From the NCBI RefSeq assembly GCF_001717585.1, contig NZ_CP017042.1, positions 409,501-473,500 of the forward strand: a stretch of 64,000 nt of DNA, given 5' to 3'. How positions within the stretch are numbered: position 1 is the stretch's first letter; the number at the start of each line of letters is the position of its first letter. The notes beneath the pieces are model-generated. The model saw only the letters and a program-made list of their open reading frames with translations, had not been told where the DNA came from and searched no databases. The position numbers were made by a program, and so were the translations under genes. This document shows, in pieces, positions 25,924 through 33,908 of the stretch. This DNA is from Selenomonas sp. oral taxon 920 (GTDB lineage Bacteria; Bacillota; Negativicutes; Selenomonadales; Selenomonadaceae).

Positions 25924-27588
25924 ATGAGAGGTGCGGAGGCTGTTTTGGCGTGTCTGCGCGAGCAGGGCGTGGACACGGTATTCGGCTATCCCGGCGGGAT
26001 GATCCTGCCGCTTTATGATGCCCTCTACGCACAGGACGACGTGCGCCAGATCCTTGTGACGCATGAGCAGAACGCCGCACATGCAGCAGACGGCTATGCC
26101 CGTGCAACAGGGCGCGTCGGGGTCTGCATCGCAACCTCGGGCCCCGGCGCAACGAATCTTGTGACGGGACTCGCGACGGCGTACATGGACTCGATCCCGA
26201 TGGTCGCGATCACGGGGCAGGTGGACATCGCCATGCTCGGACGCGATGCCTTTCAGGAGACAGATATTCTCGATGTGACAATGCCTGTCACAAAGCACAA
26301 CTATAAAATTAAAAATGCGGCGGATCTCGTGCCGACGATCCGTCAGGCTTTCGAACTTGCACGCAGCGGACGGCCGGGGCCCGTGCTCCTCGATGTGCCG
26401 CGCAACCTCTTCTTTGAAGAGGTTGCCTATGCTGCGGAGGAGCCGCGCGTGCGCACGCCGGGCAAACCGGATGCAGACTTTATGATCTGTGCGGCAGAGG
26501 CGGCGGCGGAGATTGTCGCCGCAGAGCATCCGCTGGTCATCGTGGGCGGCGGCGTGATCTCGGCGGGAACCTCGGCGGAAGTTACGGCATTCATCGAGAA
26601 ATACCATCTGCCCGTGGTGCACACGCTGATGGGCATGGGGGCCGTACCGAGCACGCATCCGCAGATGCTTGGCTTTGCGGGAATGCACGGGGAAAAGGCA
26701 GCGAACTACGCAATCGGAGCTGCCGATCTCGTCATTGCGATCGGCAGCCGCTTTGCCGACCGTCAGACGGGCAATCTCAGCAAGTATACGGCAAACCGCA
26801 AGTTCATCCACATCGACATCGATCCCGCCGAAATCGACAAGAACATCGAAAACAGTCTCGGCCTCGCGGGCGATATGCGTACGATCCTCGGACTTCTCAT
26901 GCGCCAGTCGCCGAAGAGCGATCTCGCTGGATGGTGGGAGCAGATCCGTACATGGCAGGAGGAGTATGACTACGACTATCACGTCGGGCGTCTGACTGTG
27001 CCGTGGGCTCTGCATCAGGTGGCGCAGAGCACGACGGGCAAGGCGTATGCCTATGCGGCGGACGTGGGACAGCATCAGATGTGGGCGGCACTCCACCTGC
27101 GCGTGGAGAAACCGCGGACATGGCTGACGTCGGGCGGACTCGGCACGATGGGCTATGGTCTCCCTGCCGCAATGGGCGCACAGCTCGCATGGGGCGATCG
27201 GCGCCGCGTGGTTCACATTGCGGGTGACGGCGGAATCAAGATGACGGGCAATGAGTTCTACACGATTGCGCGCCTCAACCTGCCCATTCTCTCGATCCTT
27301 GTGAACAACCGCAGTCTCGGCATGATCCGGCAGCTGCAGAAGGTGCTCTACGAGGAGCGGTACATCGCCTGTGAGCTCGATCACGAGATGGACTATGTAA
27401 AATACGTGGAGAGTTTCGGTATCAGGGCGGTCGCAGTTTCGACGCAGGAGGAGTTCGCTGCGGCACTCCGCACCGCTCTCGAGGACGCTGTGCATCCGCG
27501 CGTAATCGTAATGGATGTGTGGCGCAGTTTCGTGGAGCCGATGGCGAAGGGCGGTGCACGCATTGATGAGTTTGTCGACTTTAAGTAA
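25924..27588 (+). CDS. ilvB: Acetolactate synthase large subunit
   Basis: 554 residues with the three ThDP-enzyme domains. 'VTHEQNAAHAADGYARATG' carries the cofactor-activating Glu, 'SGPGATNLVTGLATAYMDS' is the domain I signature, and 'AGDGGIKMTGNEFYT' with 'LVNNRSLGMIRQ' is the ThDP/Mg-binding region. It joins two pyruvates (or pyruvate and 2-oxobutyrate) for branched-chain amino acid synthesis. No small regulatory subunit (ilvN) follows; instead a pilin gene starts within its last 23 bases. A catabolic AlsS role cannot be fully excluded. Confidence 0.9.
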   Translation: MRGAEAVLACLREQGVDTVFGYPGGMILPLYDALYAQDDVRQILVTHEQNAAHAADGYARATGRVGVCIATSGPGATNLVTGLATAYMDSIPMVAITGQVDIAMLGRDAFQETDILDVTMPVTKHNYKIKNAADLVPTIRQAFELARSGRPGPVLLDVPRNLFFEEVAYAAEEPRVRTPGKPDADFMICAAEAAAEIVAAEHPLVIVGGGVISAGTSAEVTAFIEKYHLPVVHTLMGMGAVPSTHPQMLGFAGMHGEKAANYAIGAADLVIAIGSRFADRQTGNLSKYTANRKFIHIDIDPAEIDKNIENSLGLAGDMRTILGLLMRQSPKSDLAGWWEQIRTWQEEYDYDYHVGRLTVPWALHQVAQSTTGKAYAYAADVGQHQMWAALHLRVEKPRTWLTSGGLGTMGYGLPAAMGAQLAWGDRRRVVHIAGDGGIKMTGNEFYTIARLNLPILSILVNNRSLGMIRQLQKVLYEERYIACELDHEMDYVKYVESFGIRAVAVSTQEEFAAALRTALEDAVHPRVIVMDVWRSFVEPMAKGGARIDEFVDFK

Positions 27589-27982
27589 ACGTGCAGCCGC
27601 GCCGCACCATGAGAGAGGATTCTCGCTTCTGTCGACGCTGCTGGCCGTCATGATCCTGGCGGTGATTCTATCCATCGCCGTGCCGCGCTTTTCGGCTGCC
27701 ATGGTGACGGCGAATACGGTGAAGGTGCAGGCGGATCTCACAGCGCTCGATACGGCGGTGGTGCTCTATCAGACGACGAAGGGGCAGCCGCCGAAGAGCC
27801 TCGATGATCTCACAGAATATGTGACCGACATCAAAAATCTCAAGCCGCCCTCGGGTAATGTGCACGTTGGCGCGCAGGAACTCTCGATGGAAGGTCAGAC
27901 CTATAAAATCGAGAAGAAGGACAATGTCTGGCGCGCAACTTGTGCGGGACATACGGCGGAGGAGTTTCACGCGAAGAAGTAA
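27566..27982 (+). CDS. Type IV pilin/pseudopilin-like protein lacking Glu5
   Basis: 138 residues. A short basic leader ends 'HERG', then the mature N-terminus 'FSLLSTLLAVMILAVILSIAVP' is the hydrophobic pilin helix, followed by a small soluble domain. Cleavage by prepilin peptidase after Gly is expected. Mature residue 5 is Ser, not the Glu conserved in nearly all type IV pilins. The size fits GspG/ComGC-like major pseudopilins. The ATG lies inside ilvB (23-bp overlap) with only a weak binding site, so translation is probably coupled to ilvB. Confidence 0.75.
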   Translation: MSLSTLSKRAAAPHHERGFSLLSTLLAVMILAVILSIAVPRFSAAMVTANTVKVQADLTALDTAVVLYQTTKGQPPKSLDDLTEYVTDIKNLKPPSGNVHVGAQELSMEGQTYKIEKKDNVWRATCAGHTAEEFHAKK

Positions 27983-27996
27983 AGGAGGCGTATGGA

Positions 27997-28563
27997 ATGC
28001 AGGAAGAGGCGCAGACGCTTTTTCCCGCACCCCATGAACGCCTGCGGCTTGTTGTACTCTGGCTGATCTCCGTGGTCGGCATTCTGCTCCTCGTTGGTCT
28101 GCATCCGCGCAGCCTGTGCGGCGCGGCCTTTTCTGCGGTGCTCATTTGGCTCTCCTATCTCGACATCAGGGATGGTATGCTCTACGACTGCATCACCATT
28201 CCGTTTGCCGTGTTTGGGCTTGTTCCGGCACTCGCAGAGATGATTCCTCTGTGGGAGGCACTGATTGGTGGGACGCTTTGCGGCGTCTTATTTTATTGCC
28301 TGTATATCGTGGCTCATGGCGGACTCGGCGGCGGCGACATCAAACTTGCCGCTGCGCTCGGTGTCTGGCTCGGATGGGAGGCAGCGGTGATCGCCGTATG
28401 GATTGCATTTATGCTGGGCGGCATCGCAGCCGCGTTTCTCCTGATTACTGGACGAAAAGGGCGGCGTGACGGAATTCCATTCGGGCCGTTTCTCGCGGTC
28501 GGCGGTTATATCGCCTTTGTCGCAGGGGCGCAGCTCTGGCAGTTCTACTGGGGGGCGCTGTAA
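27997..28563 (+). CDS. Prepilin peptidase (A24 family), short form
   Basis: 188 residues with about six membrane segments. The two aspartyl active-site motifs are present: 'YLDIRDGML' and 'GLGGGDIKLAAALG' (GxGD). The N-terminal Cys-containing and methyltransferase part of PilD is absent, so this is the short form. It would remove the leaders of the adjacent pilins. The ATG at 27997 follows aaaggagg. Confidence 0.85.
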   Translation: MQEEAQTLFPAPHERLRLVVLWLISVVGILLLVGLHPRSLCGAAFSAVLIWLSYLDIRDGMLYDCITIPFAVFGLVPALAEMIPLWEALIGGTLCGVLFYCLYIVAHGGLGGGDIKLAAALGVWLGWEAAVIAVWIAFMLGGIAAAFLLITGRKGRRDGIPFGPFLAVGGYIAFVAGAQLWQFYWGAL

Positions 28564-29078
28564 TGCGGCGCGTTGATATGCGCGGAACGGTGCTGCTGAA
28601 CGTGCTCATCGCGCTCGCCGTGCTCGGCATACTGCTCTCGACGGCGCTTCCCGCCGCGTTTACCCTCTATGCACGTGCGGCTGTGGAGTATGAGGCAGTG
28701 CACCTCATCGGCGAACTGCGCCGCATACAGGCGATCAGCCGGACGACAGCGATGCCGCTCTATATGCTGGAAGGGAGGCTCTCATGGGAACGCGCACCGC
28801 GTCTCAACATCCGCGCTGACGGCTATACGCTGCATCGTCCCTTCGGTGAGGATGTGCGTTCCTATACGTTGCTGCCGCTCGTACGATTCAAGCAGGATAC
28901 GGCGACGGAGACGCCTGTCATATTCGATCGGAATGGAAATATTGCGGACGGGAGCCATAACATGACGATTCGCGTCTATGCTGCGGGACATGAGGAGGCG
29001 GCGCTGCGCGTTGTGATTGATCGTGCGGCACGGATTCGTCTGCACCGAGGAGAGGACAATGCGGTGGATGAGGGCTGA
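28563..29078 (+). CDS. Prepilin-like protein (GspH-like minor pseudopilin)
   Basis: 171 residues. The leader is MRRVDMRG, then the hydrophobic helix 'TVLLNVLIALAVLGILLSTALPAAF' and a soluble beta-rich domain. Mature residue 5 is Asn rather than Glu. It begins at the last base of the peptidase stop. The position and layout suggest a minor (pseudo)pilin of the GspH/FimT kind; sequence similarity beyond the N-terminus is not evident by eye. Confidence 0.65.
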   Translation: MRRVDMRGTVLLNVLIALAVLGILLSTALPAAFTLYARAAVEYEAVHLIGELRRIQAISRTTAMPLYMLEGRLSWERAPRLNIRADGYTLHRPFGEDVRSYTLLPLVRFKQDTATETPVIFDRNGNIADGSHNMTIRVYAAGHEEAALRVVIDRAARIRLHRGEDNAVDEG

Positions 29079-29454
29079 TGAGGAGCGCGGATGGATTCTT
29101 CTCGAGACCGCTGTGCTCGGACTCCTTGTTCTCGCGACTGCGGCGGCACTGAGTATTTTTGCACGGACGGCGCTCCTTGCAGATCTCGCCTCTGCGCGTA
29201 CAGAGGCAGCGCTTGCTGCACGGGCGCAATTTTCGCTGATGGAGGCGGAATTGGATCAGGGAATACTGCCGCTGAGTGAGGCTGCGGAGATCCAGTCGCA
29301 TGAGCACCGCTATCACGTCGAGAAGATCGTCACGCGTACAGAGGAGTTTTACGATGTATCTCTGCGCCTTTCGTGGCAGATTTTGGGGCGCGAGGAGCAG
29401 GCAGAGTTTGTGCGGAGGCTGACGCGTCATGTGCAGGTGCAAAGCAGTCCCTAA
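29059..29454 (+). CDS. Prepilin-like protein with canonical Glu5 (GspI/PilV-like)
   Basis: 131 residues. 'ERG' then 'WILLETAVLGLLVLATAAALSIF': a prepilin cleavage site, Glu at mature position 5, and Trp in place of the usual Phe at position 1. The soluble part is short. It overlaps the genes on both sides by about 20-26 bp, so the set is tightly coupled. Confidence 0.7.
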   Translation: MRWMRADEERGWILLETAVLGLLVLATAAALSIFARTALLADLASARTEAALAARAQFSLMEAELDQGILPLSEAAEIQSHEHRYHVEKIVTRTEEFYDVSLRLSWQILGREEQAEFVRRLTRHVQVQSSP

Positions 29455-29953
29455 CAGGGACGCGAAGGATGAGCGGGGCGTTTTGCTCATGGAGCTTGCC
29501 GTCAGTCTGCCGATTTTCGCGCTGCTGCTGACCTTTCTCGCCTTTGCCCTCGTGTGGAGCTGGCGCAGTTATCAGCGCGAGATTGCCGATGCCGAGCTGC
29601 GGCAGGAGATGCAGATCGCCGCTGCGCGGATTGTGGAGTCCGCCCTGCTGTCCGATCATATCGGAGAGCGTCAGCGAGGCGTGTATGAAATGCGGCAGGC
29701 AACGAAGGACGGTGCACCGCTGGATTACTACTGGCTCAGTGATGAGGGACGGTTGGTGTTCAATGCGGTGACGGCGCCCATCACGGGCTCGTTCGTGGGC
29801 GCACGGGTGCGCATCACGGCGTTCTCTGTGCAGGAGGATCGGCACTATCCGCGCCTCTATCATATTGAGATGACGGGGCGGAGCGTTGAGACAGGGCGCA
29901 CGTACAGCATTGCGACTTCTGTCTATCTGCGGGAGGATATGGGTGAGAAATAG
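29429..29953 (+). CDS. Prepilin-like protein with canonical Glu5 (GspJ/PilW-like)
   Basis: 174 residues. The leader is about 17 residues ending 'ERG', then 'VLLMELAVSLPIFALLLTFLAFAL' with Glu at mature position 5. The larger soluble domain resembles GspJ/PilW in size. In a pseudopilus, such proteins form the initiating tip. It overlaps its neighbours at both ends. Confidence 0.7.
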   Translation: MCRCKAVPNRDAKDERGVLLMELAVSLPIFALLLTFLAFALVWSWRSYQREIADAELRQEMQIAAARIVESALLSDHIGERQRGVYEMRQATKDGAPLDYYWLSDEGRLVFNAVTAPITGSFVGARVRITAFSVQEDRHYPRLYHIEMTGRSVETGRTYSIATSVYLREDMGEK

Positions 29954-30392
29954 GAACGAACGCGGCGCGATCTCCGCAATCGGGCTTTGCATACTGATGA
30001 CGGTGCTCCTGCTTGGTCTCGCCGCGATGCAGTTCATGCGCAGCGGCAGCAGTGTCGCTGCTGAATATGAGCGTGAGATGCAGCTGCGCCTCGCCGCCGA
30101 GAGCGGTGTGGAGACGGCTGCTGCGCAGATTGAGCGGTATGCTGTGCCGAACGTGGGGGAGCGAACGCGTGTCGATGTGGACGGCGTTCCAATGGCGGCG
30201 GGGATTGAACTTCACGTATATATTGAACGGTCGAAAGAGCGCAGCGGCAGGGAGTTCCTCGATGTGATCGCAGCAGCTGTCGATCGTGCGGGGACGCGGA
30301 TCCCCGATGGAGAGGACTGGACGCGGGCAAAGACGGTTCGCGGGCGCATGGAAAAGAAGGGAGATCGCTATGTCTGGCGCCGCTGGTATTAG
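29943..30392 (+). CDS. PilX/GspK-like minor pilin protein
   Basis: 149 residues. The leader VRNRNERG is followed by 'AISAIGLCILMTVLLLGLAAMQFM', with Ile at mature position 5; GspK and PilX proteins often lack Glu5. The typical 'AESGVETAAAQIE' motif of the PilX N-terminal family follows the helix. The GTG start at 29943 has gggagg upstream and an 11-bp overlap with the previous gene. Confidence 0.7.
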   Translation: MRNRNERGAISAIGLCILMTVLLLGLAAMQFMRSGSSVAAEYEREMQLRLAAESGVETAAAQIERYAVPNVGERTRVDVDGVPMAAGIELHVYIERSKERSGREFLDVIAAAVDRAGTRIPDGEDWTRAKTVRGRMEKKGDRYVWRRWY

Positions 30393-31545
30393 GCTGCCGT
30401 GGGTGACGAGCGAGGCAGTCGGCATCTATCCCTCTGAACGCGGACTGCTGCTTGCCCGTCTGTGCTCCACGGAGGAGCGCGGGGGAGCATGGACACTGGC
30501 AGAATCGCGCGTGTCAGAGGGGCCCTGTCCCGCACTTACGGATGCAGCGGCGCTCTCCCTGTCGGTACGGGAGGAGATCCTGCGTGCGGGATGGGGGAAG
30601 CTGCCGCTCTCTCTTGCACTCCCCTCGTCTGAAGCCCACACGGAGGAGCGCACCCTGCCCGTGCAGCTGACGGGCACGGAACTAAGGGAGGCGCTCCTCT
30701 GGTCGCTGCGCGCTGAGACGGATGAGGCGGGGACACCACTGTCCGATGAGATGCGGCTTTGCTGTATGGAGCTGCCGGACACTGCGCCGCCGTGCTATTG
30801 GACTGCACGTATGGAGGAGCGACGTATACAGGGATACTTCTCTGCGTTTGCCGCTGCGGGGCTCGATCTGCGGCGGCTCACCGTCTGCCCGCCGACAAAC
30901 GATGTGCTGGCGGCACAGATTGAGGGCGTGTGTGCGCCGCGTATGCCGTGGGAGACAATGGAAGAGGATATGCTTGCTCCTGCCGTCTATGCGGGACTCC
31001 TTGTGCGTAGGGGAATGCCGGAGCATCTGTATTGGTCTGCGCCGCCGCGCCTCATTGGAGCGCTGCGGCCACAGATGTCTGTCTTGATCGCCGTTCTTGC
31101 TGCCGCGCTCTTTCTTGTGCAGGTGACGGCAGATCTTGCCGCCTGCGTGACGGCGCGTACGGCGTGCGCGCACGCGGAGGAGGAGCTTGCACTTCGGCAG
31201 TCCGAGCGTCTGCGCATGGAGGAGTTCTTCGCGCTGCACAGCGCTGTCATGGAGCGGGAGCAGCTTCTGGCAGAGTTTACGGCGGCCTCTCTGCCGGCCC
31301 GCGCTCTGCTTGTGCATCTTGGTGCCGTGACGGTGGAGGGAGTGCAGCTTACGGGGATCTACGCGGAGGAGCACGGAGTTCGGATCGAGGGGAACGCGGC
31401 AGACTATGCGGTACTCGCCGCGTGGATGGGGACGATGGAGGAGGACGCCTTTTTCCCTGCGGATATCATGCTCGAACAGGCGGTGCAGGAGCAGTCTGCT
31501 GATGCACCGGAGCACATTCACTTTGTTCTGCACAGCAGTTGGTAG
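30370..31545 (+). CDS. PilM/PilN- or GspL-like pilus assembly platform protein
   Basis: 391 residues. An N-terminal cytoplasmic region (about 1-235) has the loose actin-like pattern of PilM/GspL. One membrane segment follows ('MSVLIAVLAAALFLVQVTADL', about 238-260), then a coiled coil (about 262-300) and a periplasmic ferredoxin-like domain as in PilN ('LVHLGAVTVEGVQLTGIYAEE'). That equals a PilM-PilN fusion or a GspL. It would link the pilus motor to the periplasmic alignment complex. The ATG at 30370 overlaps the previous gene by 23 bp. Confidence 0.65.
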   Translation: MSGAAGIRLPWVTSEAVGIYPSERGLLLARLCSTEERGGAWTLAESRVSEGPCPALTDAAALSLSVREEILRAGWGKLPLSLALPSSEAHTEERTLPVQLTGTELREALLWSLRAETDEAGTPLSDEMRLCCMELPDTAPPCYWTARMEERRIQGYFSAFAAAGLDLRRLTVCPPTNDVLAAQIEGVCAPRMPWETMEEDMLAPAVYAGLLVRRGMPEHLYWSAPPRLIGALRPQMSVLIAVLAAALFLVQVTADLAACVTARTACAHAEEELALRQSERLRMEEFFALHSAVMEREQLLAEFTAASLPARALLVHLGAVTVEGVQLTGIYAEEHGVRIEGNAADYAVLAAWMGTMEEDAFFPADIMLEQAVQEQSADAPEHIHFVLHSSW

Positions 31546-31554
31546 GGAGGCGCA

Positions 31555-32097
31555 ATGGGACAGTTATCCGAGCGGCAGCGTATCGAGATCGCATTGATAT
31601 GGGCGCTTGCCCTTCTCCTCCTCTATCTTTTCGTGCTCGCACCGTTTTTTACGGCGCAGCGTGATGCGGCATACGCCGAGCGTGCAGCGGCTGAGGCAAT
31701 GCTCACGCGCATCGATGTATACCAGCAGATGCTGCGCACGGATGAACAGGCAGAGGCAAAGCTGCGTGTGCGGCAGGCGCGCCTGACAGACGCTCTGCCC
31801 GAGGAGGGCGGGCAGGGGGAGTTCATTCACACCGTGGAGGTGCTTGCACGGCGCAGCGGTGTGACGATTGAGGGGATTGCGCCGCAGCCTGTCAAGACTG
31901 CGGGAGAGATTGTACTTCAACCGATTGAACTCAAGTTCCGTGGGAATTATTTCGCAGTGCTTTCCTTTCTGCGTGCCGTGCAGGAGGGAGAACGCTGTGC
32001 CAAGGCTGCCTCCTTTGCACTCACGGCAGAGGGGGCGGAACTGCACGGCGTTCTTCTTCTTCACATTGCTGCATACGCAGGAGGTGTGCAGCAGTAG
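31555..32097 (+). CDS. PilO/GspM-like inner membrane protein
   Basis: 180 residues. An N-terminal membrane segment (about 12-32), a coiled coil (about 35-80) and a ferredoxin-like domain ('FIHTVEVLARRSGVTIEGIAPQP', then 'ELKFRGNYFAVLSFLRAVQ') fit PilO. It would partner the PilM/N-like protein 9 bp upstream. It is the last gene of the pilus set before a terminator. Confidence 0.75.
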   Translation: MGQLSERQRIEIALIWALALLLLYLFVLAPFFTAQRDAAYAERAAAEAMLTRIDVYQQMLRTDEQAEAKLRVRQARLTDALPEEGGQGEFIHTVEVLARRSGVTIEGIAPQPVKTAGEIVLQPIELKFRGNYFAVLSFLRAVQEGERCAKAASFALTAEGAELHGVLLLHIAAYAGGVQQ

Positions 32098-32125
32098 TGT
32101 CTGCGGGGGCTTCCTGCAGCATAAC

Positions 32126-32163
32126 AAAGACGGATGTATTTGCAGGAAAAGACCGTCTTTTAT
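32126..32163 (+). terminator. Terminator after the pilus cluster
   Basis: AAAGACGG (32126-32133) pairs with CCGTCTTT (32153-32160) around a 19-base loop, then TTAT. The loop is long, so it may be moderate in strength. Confidence 0.6.
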
Positions 32164-32219
32164 CGAATTTAGTTTACGTATAGACAAAAATACTTACAGA
32201 TTGTATAGGGGGACTGTGC

Positions 32220-33389
32220 ATGGGGCATCTGCGGTTTGTCACGGGTGGTGAATCACACGGCGCAGCACTGACGGCGATTCTCGACGGAATGCCGGCGGGG
32301 CTGCGTGTTTTGCGCGAGGCGATCGACGAACAGCTTGCGCGCCGCCAACGTGGGTATGGGCGCGGCGACCGCATGAAGATTGAGACGGATCGCGTCGAGG
32401 TTCTTTCGGGACTGCGCTTTGGCGAGACGCTTGGCTCGCCCATCACGCTGCAGGTTGTGAATCATGACTTTGCAAATTGGACGGAGCGCATGGATCCCTT
32501 TGAGGAACCAACGGGCGCAAAGGTAACTGCCGTTCGTCCGGGGCACGCCGATCTTACGGGTGTGCTGAAATACGACCGTGCGGACGCGCGCGATATCCTC
32601 GAACGCTCCAGTGCCCGCGAGACGACGATGCGCGTCGCCGTCGGTGCGGTTTGCCGTCAGCTGCTTGCGGCTATGGGCGTGACCGTCGCCTCCCATGTGA
32701 CGGAGATCGGCGGTGTGACGGTGGATCGCACGGCGATTCGGGATGAGGATGTCGGTGTGACGAACAGCAGCGATTTGAACTGCTGCGACCCCGCGGCTGA
32801 GACGCGTATCAAGGCGCGCATTGACGAGGCGAAGGCAGCGGGCGATACGCTCGGCGGCGTATTTGAGGTTGTTGTGCACGGCCTGCCCGTCGGGCTCGGT
32901 TCCCATACGCAGTGGGATCGGCGTCTTGACGGGCGGCTTGCCGGTGCCGTGATGTCCATTCAGGCGATCAAGGGCGTGGAGATCGGCGCGGGCTTTGCGT
33001 GTGCGCATCTGCCGGGCAGCGAGGTCCACGATGAGATCCACCGGGGAGCGGACGGCCGCCCCTGCCGCAAGACGAATCGCGCAGGCGGACTCGAGGGCGG
33101 CATGACGAATGGAGAGACGCTTGTCGTGCGTGCGGCGATGAAGCCCATTCCGACGCTGATGACACCGCTGCAGACGGTCGATCTTGCCACGGGGGCAGCG
33201 GTCTCGGCGAGCAAGGAGCGCAGCGATGCCTGTGCGGTTCCTGCCGCCTCCGTGGTCGGTGAGGCGATGGTCTCCTTTGTCCTCGCGGACGCGATCTGCA
33301 CGCAGTTCCACGCGGACTCCATGACCGATCTCACAGCTTCGCTCGCCGCCTACCGCGAGCGGCTGGAAAGTCGATGGATGAACCGATGA
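32220..33389 (+). CDS. aroC: Chorismate synthase
   Basis: 389 residues. 'GHLRFVTGGESHGAALTAILDGMPAG' is the N-terminal signature. 'RPGHADLTGVLKY', 'ERSSARETTMRVA' and 'TNRAGGLEGGMTNGE' are the other conserved blocks. It makes chorismate from EPSP using reduced FMN. It leads the aroC-aroK-aroB operon; the start has an ataggggg-type site. Confidence 0.96.
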   Translation: MGHLRFVTGGESHGAALTAILDGMPAGLRVLREAIDEQLARRQRGYGRGDRMKIETDRVEVLSGLRFGETLGSPITLQVVNHDFANWTERMDPFEEPTGAKVTAVRPGHADLTGVLKYDRADARDILERSSARETTMRVAVGAVCRQLLAAMGVTVASHVTEIGGVTVDRTAIRDEDVGVTNSSDLNCCDPAAETRIKARIDEAKAAGDTLGGVFEVVVHGLPVGLGSHTQWDRRLDGRLAGAVMSIQAIKGVEIGAGFACAHLPGSEVHDEIHRGADGRPCRKTNRAGGLEGGMTNGETLVVRAAMKPIPTLMTPLQTVDLATGAAVSASKERSDACAVPAASVVGEAMVSFVLADAICTQFHADSMTDLTASLAAYRERLESRWMNR

Positions 33390-33907
33390 AGAACGTTGTT
33401 TTGATCGGCTTTATGGGCACGGGCAAGACAAGCATTGGGCGTCTGCTTGCCACGCGGCTCGGCTGTGCCTTCCATGACCTTGACCGAAAGATCGAGGAGC
33501 AGCACGGCATGAGCATCCCTGCAATGTTTGCACAGCATGGTGAGTCGTATTTCCGCGCACGCGAGAAGGAAGCCGTGCGCGATGCGGCGGGGCGTGCAAA
33601 TCTCGTTATTGCAACGGGCGGCGGCACGGTCAAGGATCCCGAAAATATCGCGCTGCTGCGGCAAAACGGGATCCTTGTGGCGCTGACCGCCGATGTTGAC
33701 ACGATCCTTCAGCGGACGCGGGCACGCGGCACACGTCCCGTCCTCGATCATGTGGACGAGGGCGATCGCCGTGCGGCGGTCGTGCAGCTGCTCGAAGAGC
33801 GAAAGAGCCTCTACGATGGGGCAGATATCACGATTGATACGAGCGGCCGCGCGCCGCTCGAGGTGGCGGAGCACATCCTGCAGGCACTGCGGATTTGGAG
33901 AAAATGA
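33386..33907 (+). CDS. aroK: Shikimate kinase
   Basis: 173 residues. The P-loop 'GFMGTGKTSIGR', 'HDLDRKIEEQHGMSI' with the shikimate-binding Asp, and 'VIATGGGTV' are all present. It phosphorylates shikimate. ATG 33386 overlaps the aroC stop as ATGA, giving the usual short N-terminus; an in-frame ATG at 33374 would add four residues. Confidence 0.94.
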   Translation: MKNVVLIGFMGTGKTSIGRLLATRLGCAFHDLDRKIEEQHGMSIPAMFAQHGESYFRAREKEAVRDAAGRANLVIATGGGTVKDPENIALLRQNGILVALTADVDTILQRTRARGTRPVLDHVDEGDRRAAVVQLLEERKSLYDGADITIDTSGRAPLEVAEHILQALRIWRK

Positions 33908-33908
33908 T

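Noticed and set aside
25855-27741. A 628-residue open frame antisense to ilvB
   Set aside because: It is a His/Arg-rich shadow of a GC-rich gene with strong ThDP-enzyme motifs on the plus strand; no ribosome binding site or domain supports the antisense frame.
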